Part shown: piece by piece, positions 16,767-24,841 of the stretch | Position numbering within the stretch: the first letter of the stretch is position 1 | How the letters are laid out: every line of letters starts with the position of its first letter | Assembly (NCBI GenBank): GCA_002279825.1 | Contig: NCCV01000009.1 | Coordinates: 1 to 35,884, forward strand | Direction: 5' to 3' | Origin: Sphingomonadales bacterium 12-68-11 | GTDB taxonomy: Bacteria > Pseudomonadota > Alphaproteobacteria > Sphingomonadales > Sphingomonadaceae | DNA length: 35,884 nt | Position numbers and translations under genes: made by a program | The notes under the pieces: model-generated | Told to the model about the DNA's origin: nothing | Database searches by the model: none | The model's input: only the letters and a program-made list of their open reading frames with translations

Positions 16767-17221
16767 CCAAGACCCTCGGCGACATTTCCAAAGCGATGAA
16801 AGACATCGATTTTTGCATGCTGGTAAGCCGGGCCCAGGACGGCGCGATCGCCGGCCGGCCGATGAGCAACAACCGCAATGTCGAGTATGAAGGGACCAGT
16901 CGGTTCTTCACCTTCGACGACACCCGCATGGCCGAGGACATCGCCCGCGATCCTTCGGTCGGCCTCACGTATCAGGGCAAGGCCGGCCTGCTCGGCATCG
17001 TCGGCAAGCCCGGCCTGTTCGTGCACGTCGAAGGCGAGGCCCGGCTGGTGCACGACAAGGCTAAGCTCGCGGAATACTGGGACGAAAGCCTCGAGCGCTG
17101 GTTCGAAGACGGTATCGACACTCCCGGAATCGCGCTCATCGAAGTGGCGGCCAAGCGCATCCATTACTGGGATGGCGAGGACGAGGGCGAGGTGCGCCTG
17201 CCGGCGACGGCAGCGGCCTGA
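16763..17221 (+). CDS. Pyridoxamine 5'-phosphate oxidase family protein (general stress protein 26-like)
   Basis: This 152-residue split-barrel flavin-binding-type protein has ISKAMKDIDFCMLVSRAQDG, then AGRPMSNNRNVEYEG and SRFFTFDDTRMAEDI, all typical of the GSP26/PNPOx-like group, with HVEGEARLVHDKAKLAEYW and RIHYWDGEDEGE following. The start is GTG at 16763, overlapping the upstream stop. It probably binds FMN, F420 or haem-like ligands, and the cofactor cannot be decided here. It directly abuts the DoxX-like gene. Confidence 0.9.
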   Translation: MTKTLGDISKAMKDIDFCMLVSRAQDGAIAGRPMSNNRNVEYEGTSRFFTFDDTRMAEDIARDPSVGLTYQGKAGLLGIVGKPGLFVHVEGEARLVHDKAKLAEYWDESLERWFEDGIDTPGIALIEVAAKRIHYWDGEDEGEVRLPATAAA

Positions 17222-17626
17222 ATGCGCGCCGGCGCCCGCGCTGCCGCGCGCTGGGCGCTGGCGCTGCTCTATCTGATCGCGGCCGGCTTCCACTTCGCCA
17301 GGCGCGCGCCGTTCATCGCGATCATGCCGGGCTTCGTGCCCGCCCCGGCGACGGTGGTCTGGCTGACCGGGCTTGCCGAAGGGCTAGGCGCGCTCGCGCT
17401 GCTCCAGCCGTGGGCGGCGGCGCTGCGGAAGGCGGGTGGGATCGGCCTCGCGCTCTACGCGCTGTGCGTCTGGCCGGCCAACTTCAGCCATGCGGCGATC
17501 GACCTGGCCCGGCCCGACGGCGGCCTCGGCCTGATCTATCATGTTCCCCGCCTGCTGGCCCAACCGCTGCTGATCTGGCTGGCGCTGTGGAGTTCCGGCG
17601 CGACCGACCGGCCGCGCCGGAGCTAG
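17222..17626 (+). CDS. DoxX-like four-helix membrane protein
   Basis: This 134-residue protein has about four hydrophobic segments: ALALLYLIAAGFHF, a segment around VVWLTGLAEGLGALALL, GGIGLALYALCVWPANF, and PLLIWLALW. The HFARRAPFIAIMPGFVP loop and the GLAEGLGA motif resemble the DoxX/DoxD family of small inner-membrane proteins, some members of which take part in redox or oxidative-stress functions. ATG at 17222 immediately follows the previous stop, so it is the last gene of the coupled four-gene run. The assignment rests on overall pattern. Confidence 0.75.
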   Translation: MRAGARAAARWALALLYLIAAGFHFARRAPFIAIMPGFVPAPATVVWLTGLAEGLGALALLQPWAAALRKAGGIGLALYALCVWPANFSHAAIDLARPDGGLGLIYHVPRLLAQPLLIWLALWSSGATDRPRRS

Positions 17627-17629
17627 AGC

Positions 17630-18892
17630 CTACTTTTCCTTGCCCGCCACGCCGTAATTGATTTGCGCGTTGCGGGTCTTCTGGAACTCGGGGACCGACA
17701 GGCCCTTCATCGCCGCGTAGATGTCGATGTTGCCGATGCCGGTGACCGCGCCGAGCTTCTCGAGCATGAAGAAGATCACCCCGTAGTGGATCATCCCGAT
17801 CCAGTCGCGGCGCCGCACCAGGTCGCGCTCCTCCTCGGTCAGCCCGCCTTTCTCGTAAGCGGCTTCTTCATCCTCGCGGAACAGCTTGCGCATCGCCGGC
17901 TCGGTCAGCGAGTGCAGGAAATGGTTGAGCCGGAAACCCTTGACCGAACGCTCGATCGTGAAGGGATAAGTCCCCGCCATCGTTTCGCTGCCCTTGTAGT
18001 CCCATTCGATGCGCTCGAGCGTCGCGGACGGATCTTCGACCGGCGCGTCGTTCGATACCTCTTCGAAAATCATCGTCGCGATCGGGCACATCGAGGGCAG
18101 GAAGTAGGTCTTGTGAGTGACTTCGACCTCGGCCGAGAGCGCGCCGCGCATCATCAGCCACATCACCACTTCGGCGCCTTCCCAGCCGCCCAGTTCCGCC
18201 AGCTTGGCGATCGGATAGTCGAGCAGGGCCTCGGGGTCCTTCTCGAGCAGGGTCATGAACTCCTGGTCCCACTCGGGGTTGTTGAAACCGCAGCCTTCGC
18301 CGTGGACCTGGTGGCTGAGCCCGCCGGTGCCCGCGATCGCGACCTTGATGTCCTCGGGGTACGACAGGATCGCCTGGCGCAGCGACTTGCCGAACTTGTA
18401 GAACCGCCGCGCCGAAGGCAGCGGCACCGTCAGCACGCCGCACACCACCGGCAGCAACTTGACCGCCCAGCCGTTGGCCTCGTCGTGATCGACCATCACC
18501 GAAAGCGGCGAGAACGCGCCGTGATCGAGGCCCTTGCCCTGGAAGTAGCTGAGGTCGAACTCGTTCGCGACCATGACCTTGGCGACATGCTCGGCGAACT
18601 TGGGATCGCCCTTGATCGCCGGGATGTCGCGCGGCCCGCCGCCTTCGTCGGCCGCTTCGAAGCTCTCGCCCACGCCCAGCGCGAAATGGCTGTAGTGATC
18701 GAAGAACGAGGTCATGTGATCGTTGTAGATATAGACCAGGACGTCGGGCTTCTTCTCGCGGAACCACTTCTGGACCGGCTCATAGCCTTCGAAGATCGGC
18801 TTCCACACCGGATCGTCGAACTTCTTCGCGTCCTTGGCGAAGGCGATGGTGGGGGTATGCGAGGTGGCGACTCCGCCGACGATCTTGGCCAT
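17630..18892 (-). CDS. desB: Gallate dioxygenase (DesB-like extradiol dioxygenase, LigB-LigA fusion)
   Basis: A 420-residue class III extradiol dioxygenase with both halves in one chain. The LigB-type catalytic domain (residues 1 to about 280) has metal-binding His12 in ATSHTPTIAF and His59 in IYNDHMTSFF, a catalytic His at about 194 in GTGGLSHQVHG, and a ligand Glu in GGWEGAEVVMW. The LigA-type domain (about 310-420) has GFRLNHFLHSL, DWIGMIHYGVIFFMLEK and SVPEFQKTRNAQI. Fused LigB-LigA of about 420 residues is the plan of DesB, which opens the ring of gallate to oxalomesaconate. Protocatechuate 4,5-dioxygenase normally has separate subunits. No other gallate or lignin genes adjoin it. Confidence 0.85.
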   Translation of the reverse strand: MAKIVGGVATSHTPTIAFAKDAKKFDDPVWKPIFEGYEPVQKWFREKKPDVLVYIYNDHMTSFFDHYSHFALGVGESFEAADEGGGPRDIPAIKGDPKFAEHVAKVMVANEFDLSYFQGKGLDHGAFSPLSVMVDHDEANGWAVKLLPVVCGVLTVPLPSARRFYKFGKSLRQAILSYPEDIKVAIAGTGGLSHQVHGEGCGFNNPEWDQEFMTLLEKDPEALLDYPIAKLAELGGWEGAEVVMWLMMRGALSAEVEVTHKTYFLPSMCPIATMIFEEVSNDAPVEDPSATLERIEWDYKGSETMAGTYPFTIERSVKGFRLNHFLHSLTEPAMRKLFREDEEAAYEKGGLTEEERDLVRRRDWIGMIHYGVIFFMLEKLGAVTGIGNIDIYAAMKGLSVPEFQKTRNAQINYGVAGKEK

Positions 18893-18938
18893 GGGTGACT
18901 CTTCTCTCTCCACTGGGCAGCGCGCCTTGACGCGGCTC

Positions 18939-18981
18939 AAAAATGCGTCGGCCCGCATGCCACGAGGTGGGCATGCGGGCC
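18939..18981 (-). terminator. Rho-independent terminator after the SWIB gene
   Basis: On the minus strand, a perfect 12-base-pair stem (GGCCCGCATGCC / GGCATGCGGGCC, 18950-18961 with 18970-18981) with an 8-base loop is followed by GACGCATTTTT. It lies about 54 bases after the SWIB stop and before the gallate dioxygenase start, so it should insulate the dioxygenase from SWIB transcription. Confidence 0.8.
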
Positions 18982-19034
18982 AACAGATTTTACCCGTCTC
19001 TGTAATCGGCGGGCGCCTGCGCCCGCCCGACCGA

Positions 19035-19286
19035 TCAGCTCAGATGCTTGGAGACCGCCGCGGTCATCTTGAACATCGAGATCTGGTCCTTGCCGATCAC
19101 CGCGCCGAGCTTGGCATCGGGGTTGATCTGGCGCTTGTCTTTTTCGTCCTGCAGCTTGTTCGCCTTGATGTGATCCCACACCTTCGAAGTCACTTCAGCG
19201 CGGGTCAGCGGGCCCTTGCCCACGACGGCTTCGAGTTCGGGCGAAACGTTCACCGGCTTGTTGAGCGCGTTGTTCTTGGCAGCCAT
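19035..19286 (-). CDS. SWIB/MDM2 domain-containing protein
   Basis: This 83-residue protein is almost entirely a SWIB domain: VNVSPELEAVVGKGPLTRAE, VTSKVWDHIKANKLQDEKDKR, and QINPDAKLGAVIGKDQISMF. Such small proteins occur in several bacterial groups, including chlamydiae and alphaproteobacteria, where they may be chromatin- or topoisomerase-associated; that role is not shown here. The gene has a GGAAAGGATGG ribosome-binding region and its own terminator, so it is monocistronic. The N-terminus carries a few basic residues. Confidence 0.92.
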   Translation of the reverse strand: MAAKNNALNKPVNVSPELEAVVGKGPLTRAEVTSKVWDHIKANKLQDEKDKRQINPDAKLGAVIGKDQISMFKMTAAVSKHLS

Positions 19287-19516
19287 CGTCCATCCTTTCC
19301 TACTTAAGACACTGGGGGGAGACGCAGTTTCCTCCGCAGCGGGCCGGCCGGCTCTGCCGCGTCGCTCCCGCTATGGCAAGAGTATGCGGGTCTTGATGCA
19401 TCCGTAAGCAACAGGGCGTAAACCGAATCGGTGCCATGTGCGCCAAACCGGCTGCTTGCGCGCTTGCGCCCAAAGGGGGCCCGCAATAGTCTGGCGACTC
19501 TCGGGTCAGGACGGTC

Positions 19517-20992
19517 ATGATGTTGACAAAGTTGGCTTTTTTGGCACGCCGGCGGCACCGGGCGATCTTGGCCGCGGGATGCATGGCGCTGCTCGGTTCG
19601 TGCGGCGGAGGCGGCGGCAGCGCGCCATCCGGAAACGGTGGACAAACCCCGACGCCCAGCCCCTCAGCATCGTCGCCGCCGGCCGCCACCACCTGCACGC
19701 TGCGCGCACGGCAGGACTGGGCGCTGGCGCAGCTTCAGGAATGGTACCTGTTCCCGACCCTGTTCAACTCCGCCGCCAACCCGGCCAGCTACGCCACACT
19801 GCTCGACTACGTAGATGCGCTGGTCGCGCCCGCGCGCGCGCAGAACCGCGACCGGTACTTCACGTACACCACCTCGATCGCGGAGGAGAACGCCTACTAC
19901 CAGCAGGGCGCCAGCGGCGGGTTTGGGATACGGCTGTCGTACCAGGGCTCGCAAGTGTTCGTCAGCGAAGCGTTCGAGGGCGCGCCGGCGCTGGCAGCTG
20001 GGATCGACCGCGGCACCGAGATCCTCAATATCAACGGCCAGTCGGTTGCCAGCCTGATTGCGTCGCTCGGCAGCGGCGGGGTGATTCAAGCGCTTGGGCC
20101 CGACACGCCCGGGACCAGCCGCACGTTGACCGTGCGCGACCCCGGCGGTGGCCCGCTGCGGACGGTGACGATCGCCAAGGCGACCTACTCGCTCGATCCG
20201 GTCTCCAACCGCTACGGCGCCAGAGTGCTGACCGACGGCGCCAAGAAGGTCGGCTACGTCAACCTGCGCACGTTCATCGACACCGCCAACGCGAACCTGA
20301 CCGCCGCTTTCGCCGATTTCAAGGCGCAGGGCGTGACCGAGCTGATCATCGACTTGCGCTACAACGGCGGGGGGCTGCTCAGCGTCGCCGAACTGCTGGG
20401 CAACCTGATGGCGCTCGGCCGCGGCGGCCAGGTGTTCGGTTACGTGGCCTTCCGCGACAGCAAGGCCGCGGAGAACGAAACCGCGCTGTTCAGCGTGCTG
20501 CCGCAGTCGATCGCGCCGACCAAGATCGCCTTCATCGGCACCGGCGGCACCGCCTCGGCCAGCGAACTCATCATCAATGCGATGGTCCCCTACCTCGGCA
20601 GCAACATGGCGCTGGTGGGCGGCAATACGTACGGCAAGCCGGTCGGCCAGATCGCACTCGACCGCGCGGCATGCGACGACCGGCTGCGCGCGGTGGCGTT
20701 CAAGTTCGACAACGCCAACCGCCAGGGCGAATACTATAACGGACTGGCAACGACCGTGCCGGTCACTTGCCGCGCCACCGACGATGTCACCCGCCCGCTC
20801 GGCGATCCTGCCGAAGGCATGATCCGGGCCTCGCTCGATTTCCTCGCGGGCCGCAGCTGCACCGCCATCGCCAGCGTGACCTCGGGAGCCTCGGTCAGCA
20901 CCGAGCGCGTCGGCACACCGGCCGCGCAGCAACTGCTGACGCCGGAGGTGCCGGCGAGCACGTTCGAGCGGGAAGTGCCCGGCGCGTTTTGA
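19517..20992 (+). CDS. S41 family (C-terminal processing type) peptidase, lipoprotein
   Basis: This 491-residue exported protease has a basic N-terminus, a hydrophobic stretch and a lipobox LLGSC (Cys29) followed by five glycines and a Pro/Ser linker. A PDZ-like region spans about 135-220 (GGFGIRLSYQG, AGIDRGTEILNING). The S41 catalytic core has LIIDLRYNGGGLL, the nucleophile in GTGGTASASELI (Ser349, or Ser347) and the general base Lys374 in GGNTYGKPVGQ, 25 residues after Ser349 as in the family. It probably acts on the periplasmic face of the outer membrane or at the surface. ATG 19517 or the next codon's ATG may be used. Confidence 0.92.
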   Translation: MMLTKLAFLARRRHRAILAAGCMALLGSCGGGGGSAPSGNGGQTPTPSPSASSPPAATTCTLRARQDWALAQLQEWYLFPTLFNSAANPASYATLLDYVDALVAPARAQNRDRYFTYTTSIAEENAYYQQGASGGFGIRLSYQGSQVFVSEAFEGAPALAAGIDRGTEILNINGQSVASLIASLGSGGVIQALGPDTPGTSRTLTVRDPGGGPLRTVTIAKATYSLDPVSNRYGARVLTDGAKKVGYVNLRTFIDTANANLTAAFADFKAQGVTELIIDLRYNGGGLLSVAELLGNLMALGRGGQVFGYVAFRDSKAAENETALFSVLPQSIAPTKIAFIGTGGTASASELIINAMVPYLGSNMALVGGNTYGKPVGQIALDRAACDDRLRAVAFKFDNANRQGEYYNGLATTVPVTCRATDDVTRPLGDPAEGMIRASLDFLAGRSCTAIASVTSGASVSTERVGTPAAQQLLTPEVPASTFEREVPGAF

Positions 20993-21008
20993 TCGGCGGC
21001 CGGCCGGC

Positions 21009-21308
21009 CTAACGCTTCGATGCGGCCAGCCGGCGCCGGTTGGCGCGCACCCGGCGGCCATAGTGGCCCATCGCCTTGCGCGCCGCGCCGGTCGCCGAAG
21101 TGCCCCCGGCGCCGGTCGCCAGGAGCATGCCGTACGCGGCGTTGGCGGCGAACTTTTCCTCGACCATGCGCCGCGCCTCGCGCTCGCCCGCCGCGCCGCC
21201 AAGCGCGATCACCCACGATCGCATCCACATGACTTGCGCGACTTCGTAGCCGAGCAGCCACGCCTGCCAGCCGAGCGCGAAGGCCTGTGGGGGTATCTGC
21301 ACGTTCAT
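21009..21308 (-). CDS. Hypothetical helical protein (99 residues)
   Basis: A complete small protein beginning MNVQIPPQAFALGWQAWLLG, with amphipathic Trp- and Ala-rich helices (YEVAQVMWMRSWVIALGG, AREARRMVEEKF-like) and a basic tail (RRVRANRRRLAASKR). No signal peptide is convincing. Composition slightly recalls small phasin-like proteins, but no motif allows that call. It is convergent with the S41 protease gene, with only 16 bases between the stop codons. Real coding is supported by third-position GC and amino-acid balance. Confidence 0.65.
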   Translation of the reverse strand: MNVQIPPQAFALGWQAWLLGYEVAQVMWMRSWVIALGGAAGEREARRMVEEKFAANAAYGMLLATGAGGTSATGAARKAMGHYGRRVRANRRRLAASKR

Positions 21309-21377
21309 CCGACCGCCCCTTTACCTTTGCTGCATTGCAACAACGCGACCGGGGCGCGGCAGTGCCCGCCTGCGCCG

Positions 21378-21788
21378 TCAGTCTTCAGAGATATCTTCGA
21401 GCGTGTCGCCGACGAGTTCGTCGTCATCCTCGAGCGCAATGTCACCGAGCGAGACCACGCCGATCAGCCGATCATCGTCGTCGGTGACGAACAACCGGCG
21501 GATCTGCTCCTCGACCATCAGTTCGGCAGCTTCCTCGACTTCGGCATCGGGGTCGATGCAGACCGGGTCGTCGCTCATGACTTCGCTGACCGGGGTGTCG
21601 GGGCCGAGGCCCTGGGCCACCGCGCGCACCGCGATGTCGCGGTCGGTCACCACGCCGATGAACCGCCCGTCCTCGACCACCGGCACCACGCCGTAATCGC
21701 CCTCGTCCATCATCGCCGCGACTTTGCGCACGGTGTCCTGCGCGGTCGCGGCATCGGGGTTTGCGGTCATGATCTCGGATACCAGCAT
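21378..21788 (-). CDS. CBS domain-pair protein
   Basis: This 136-residue protein consists of two tandem CBS motifs: EIMTANPDAATAQDTVRKVA to VVTDRDIAVRAV (about residues 5-58), and SEVMSDDPVCIDPDAEVEEA to GVVSLGDIALED (about 68-125), with an acidic tail. CBS pairs bind adenosine nucleotides and act as energy or redox sensors. ATG at 21788 was chosen because an AAGGAG site lies 8 bases upstream. The long open frame beyond it is antisense to nothing annotated but lacks protein character. The partner enzyme is unknown. Confidence 0.93.
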   Translation of the reverse strand: MLVSEIMTANPDAATAQDTVRKVAAMMDEGDYGVVPVVEDGRFIGVVTDRDIAVRAVAQGLGPDTPVSEVMSDDPVCIDPDAEVEEAAELMVEEQIRRLFVTDDDDRLIGVVSLGDIALEDDDELVGDTLEDISED

Positions 21789-21931
21789 CGCAGCGCTCCT
21801 TGAGAGAATGCCTGCCAGCCTAACGGGCGCCGACGACCGGCTGGCGGCAGCCGCGGCGCGGCACGCTCGCCCGGTCGCGCCACGCGGGCGCCCTGCCCGG
21901 TTGCGGCCTTCGCGTGTTCGGCGAAAGGCGG

Positions 21932-22723
21932 TTAGGCGAACCGGAACGCGGAGACTTTGCCTTCGAGCACGATCTCGCCGTAGTCGCGCGTGCCGCGCGC
22001 GTCGGACGCGCCGGCCGCCACCATCAGCGGCAACAGATGCTCCTCGCGCGGGTGGACGAGCCGCGCCCACGGCGCCTCCGCCCACCGCGCGAGTTGCGCG
22101 CTGCGAGCCTCCGGTTCGGCCCCGATAGCCTCCGCCAGCCAGGCGTCGAATGCCTCCGACGGCGCCGTAACGCGCGGATCGCCCATCGCTCTCAGATTGT
22201 GGAAGCTCATGCCCGAGCCGATCACGAGCACGCCCTCGTCCCGCAGCGGCGCGAGCGCGGCGCCCGCTGCGAGCTGGATCGCGGGATCGAGCGAGGCGTG
22301 GAGCGACATCTGCACCACCGGCACATCCGCCTCGGGGAACGCCACCTTGAGCGGGATGAACACCCCGTGGTCGAAGCCGCGCGTGGGATCGATCGCCGCC
22401 GGCAGCCCCGCGCCCGTCAGCAGGCTTGCCGCGCGTTCGGCCAGCCACGGCGCACCCGGCGCGGGCCAGGCAAGCTCGTAAGTCTGCGGCGGGAAGCCAT
22501 AGTAATCGTAGATCAGCCCCGGATGCGCCTGGGCCCCGGTCAGCGTGAAAGCGGGCGCTTCCCAATGCCCCGAGACCACCAGAATCGCGCGCGGCGCCAT
22601 GGGCAGGCTGGCTGGGAGCGCGCGCAGATAAGCTTCCATCCGGCTCCAGGTGCCGCGCGGATCGGGCATGAAGAAGCACGGGCCACCGCCGTGCGGGATG
22701 TAGAGGCTGGGGAGTGCGACCAC
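21932..22723 (-). CDS. DODA-type extradiol aromatic ring-opening dioxygenase (YgiD-like)
   Basis: A 263-residue LigB-superfamily enzyme of the 4,5-DOPA dioxygenase type. Metal-binding histidines are in LYIPHGGGPCFF (His11) and VVSGHWEAP, with further conserved sites in RGFDHGVFIPLKV and PREEHLLPLMVAAGA, and GSGMSFHNLR follows the family pattern. The start is a GTG at 22723 that overlaps the last base of the lipoprotein stop (TAGTG), giving the usual length. Frames further upstream read antisense into the lipoprotein gene. The natural substrate (a catechol) is unknown. Confidence 0.9.
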   Translation of the reverse strand: MVALPSLYIPHGGGPCFFMPDPRGTWSRMEAYLRALPASLPMAPRAILVVSGHWEAPAFTLTGAQAHPGLIYDYYGFPPQTYELAWPAPGAPWLAERAASLLTGAGLPAAIDPTRGFDHGVFIPLKVAFPEADVPVVQMSLHASLDPAIQLAAGAALAPLRDEGVLVIGSGMSFHNLRAMGDPRVTAPSEAFDAWLAEAIGAEPEARSAQLARWAEAPWARLVHPREEHLLPLMVAAGASDARGTRDYGEIVLEGKVSAFRFA

Positions 22724-23175
22724 TAAGGGGCTTCGGAGCCGATGAAGCGGCGCGCATCGCTCCACCCGCAGCCGCGCAGCGTCTGGCCGTTCGCCTGGAC
22801 GGTCACGGTAAAGGGGTAGGTCCGGTCGGACATGCCGTCGCTGCACTCCGCCTCGCTCGCCGCCAGCTCGAACGGCGCGCCGCCCAGCGTGCCCGACAAC
22901 CCGAGCCCGCCGCGTCCGGCGAAGCGCGTCACCGCGATCGTTTGGCCGGCCGGATTCTCGGGCGTCTCCCAGCTCAGCGATCCGCCCTTGGCCTCGCCGC
23001 CCCAGAACGGCTCGGTCCCGAGGACATGCAGCGCCTCGTCCGCGCCGATCCCGGCCCAGACGTCGGACGAACCGCCGCCGGGCAGCGGCGAGGTTTCACC
23101 CGGCTCGGTCTGGCAGCTGGCGAGCAGGAGGCCGGCAAGCGGGAGGGCGGCGAACGAGGGCGCGAAGCGGATCAT
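22723..23175 (-). CDS. Predicted lipoprotein of the COG3650 type
   Basis: This 150-residue protein has a lipoprotein signal peptide with lipobox LLASC (Cys21). The mature part contains LGTEPFWGGEAKGGSLSWETPE, and then CSDGMSDRTYPFTVTV and LRGCGW with two conserved cysteines, as in COG3650-like envelope proteins. No enzymatic role is known. The stop codon overlaps the start of the dioxygenase gene by one base, which suggests coupled translation. Confidence 0.85.
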   Translation of the reverse strand: MIRFAPSFAALPLAGLLLASCQTEPGETSPLPGGGSSDVWAGIGADEALHVLGTEPFWGGEAKGGSLSWETPENPAGQTIAVTRFAGRGGLGLSGTLGGAPFELAASEAECSDGMSDRTYPFTVTVQANGQTLRGCGWSDARRFIGSEAP

Positions 23176-23217
23176 GCGTCCGAACCTAGTGCGGTGCGCG
23201 CAGGGCGCAAGGCGGCC

Positions 23218-24756
23218 CTACTCCGCTTTGGCGTCTTCGGCCCCGGACAGCAGTTCACGCAGGTCGCCGCCGGCGGGCAGCGAGCCGGAATCGATCCGCG
23301 CGATCACGCTCCGCGCGGATTCGGCTGCGGGCCCGCCGTGCGGATTGAAGGCAATCGGCACGAGATTGCTCCGGGCGCGGGCGAGATCGCCCGCCGTCAG
23401 CTGGTAGGACGCGAGGTTGAAGCGCAGGCCGAGATCGAACGGCGCCAGCTCGGCCGCCCGTTCGAGCCCGCGCACCGCGGTGGGATTGGGCGTCCGCCCC
23501 GCCTGCACGAAGCTGCGGAAGTAATACACCAGCGGCAGCGGGTGATCGGGCTCCAGCCGGTTGAGCGCGATGAACGGCTTGACCGCCTCGTCGAACGCGG
23601 CCACCCGGTCGTCGGCCTACGCCGCGCGCCGGAACAGCGCATAGCCCTTTTGAACGTATGCGTTCACTTGCGCCGGATCGAGCGCCAGCGCCGCATCCGC
23701 CGCGGCGATCGCCGGCTCGTCGAAGCCCGCATCGTATTCCGCCTCGGCGAGCGCCGCGAGGACGCCCGGATCGCCGGGATGCCGTGCCGCGACCGCACGC
23801 GCCTCCACCACCAGCGTGGCAGCTTCCTCGCTATCGACCCCCCGGCGCGAGCGGATCCTCACCGCCATGATTTCCACCTCACCCGCTGTCAGCGGGCGCA
23901 CCGCGATCGGCCCGATGCGGATCATCTCCGGCTTGAGTGCCAGATAGTTCATGCGCGGCCGCTTGAGATACGTCTGCAGTTCGCGCTCGAGCTGGGCAAG
24001 GCTGCCGAACGCCTGCTCGGCCGCTTCGCGGGAGGACTTTCCGCCGGCCATACCCTGAACATACGCGCGCAACTGGCCTTGCCGCTCGGGGTTGAACATC
24101 AGGTAGTGATAGAGCAGCCAGCTCTTCCCGTAGAAGGCATCGTTGGCGCTCAGCGGATCCCGCCCGGTCGCCGCCGGGTCGACCAGTTCCGCCACCGTCA
24201 CGTTGCGCGCGAATGCGAGCTCGCCGCCGCGGTGAAGCGCCGGCCGGCCCAGCCCCACGCCGCCCTCGCGCGTGAATTCGGCGGAGGCGAAGAACTCCGC
24301 GGCCCCTTCCCCCAGCCAGCGCGTGCTGGGGAAGTTGCTGCCCGAGATCAGGAAGTGATGCGCGTATTCGTGCAGCAGCGTGATCATCGAGAGATCGGGC
24401 TGCCCGGTTCTCACCTCCACCCGCGGCACGAACGCCACCGACCCGCCCGCGCGCGGGATGTAGAAGCCGCCGATATTGCGGTTGTCCGCCAGCCGCCGAA
24501 TCTCGCGCTCATTGCGCACGACGAACACCACCACGCGGTTCGACGGGCTCGGCGCCTCGGTTTGCGTCGCGGTAACGTAGGCCATCGCCGAGTGATAGCG
24601 TTCGAGCTGCTCGGCGAACTGGCGGATGTCGCGCTCGCTGTCGTCGGCATAGACCACGAAATGCGCGCTCGAGGCCTCGAGCCAGGCCGCCTGCGCGATT
24701 TGCGGCAGCAATGCCGCCCACGCCATCAGCGCCAACGCCAGCAGTCTCATCGGCAA
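23218..24756 (-). pseudogene. Secreted gluzincin-like metallopeptidase with TPR-like tail, interrupted by an in-frame TAG
   Basis: The upstream part (24756 to 23617) encodes 379 residues: a signal peptide (cleaved near AQAAW), a DUF1570-like domain and the zinc motif HEYAHH at 129-134, with a third-ligand Glu at about 154 in GEGAAEFF. TPR-like repeats follow (AALAEAEYDAGFDEP, VNAYVQKGYALFRRA). It ends at TAG (23619-23617). The same frame then continues without interruption for 132 codons to 23218 (ADDRVAAFDEAVKPFIALNRLEP and more TPR-like sequence). A single-codon change therefore separates two parts of one 512-residue protein. It may be a nonsense mutation, a sequencing error or readthrough. 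The catalytic domain itself is intact. Confidence 0.8.
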
Positions 24757-24841
24757 GCCCCATTCCCCCCGGACGTCCGGGGCGGAGGGTACCTTGCCCT
24801 AAGCCGCGCGCAACCCCTTTGCGGGGCGGCGCCCAGGCGAG

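Noticed and set aside
17630..18892. Protocatechuate 4,5-dioxygenase LigB alone
   Set aside because: The single chain contains both a LigB-type and a LigA-type domain at about 420 residues, which matches gallate dioxygenase rather than a separate LigB subunit.
21789..21931. Small plus-strand gene in the gap upstream of the CBS gene
   Set aside because: The frame reads as Arg/Ala-rich sequence without a ribosome-binding site or motif; nothing convincing is seen in this 143-base gap.
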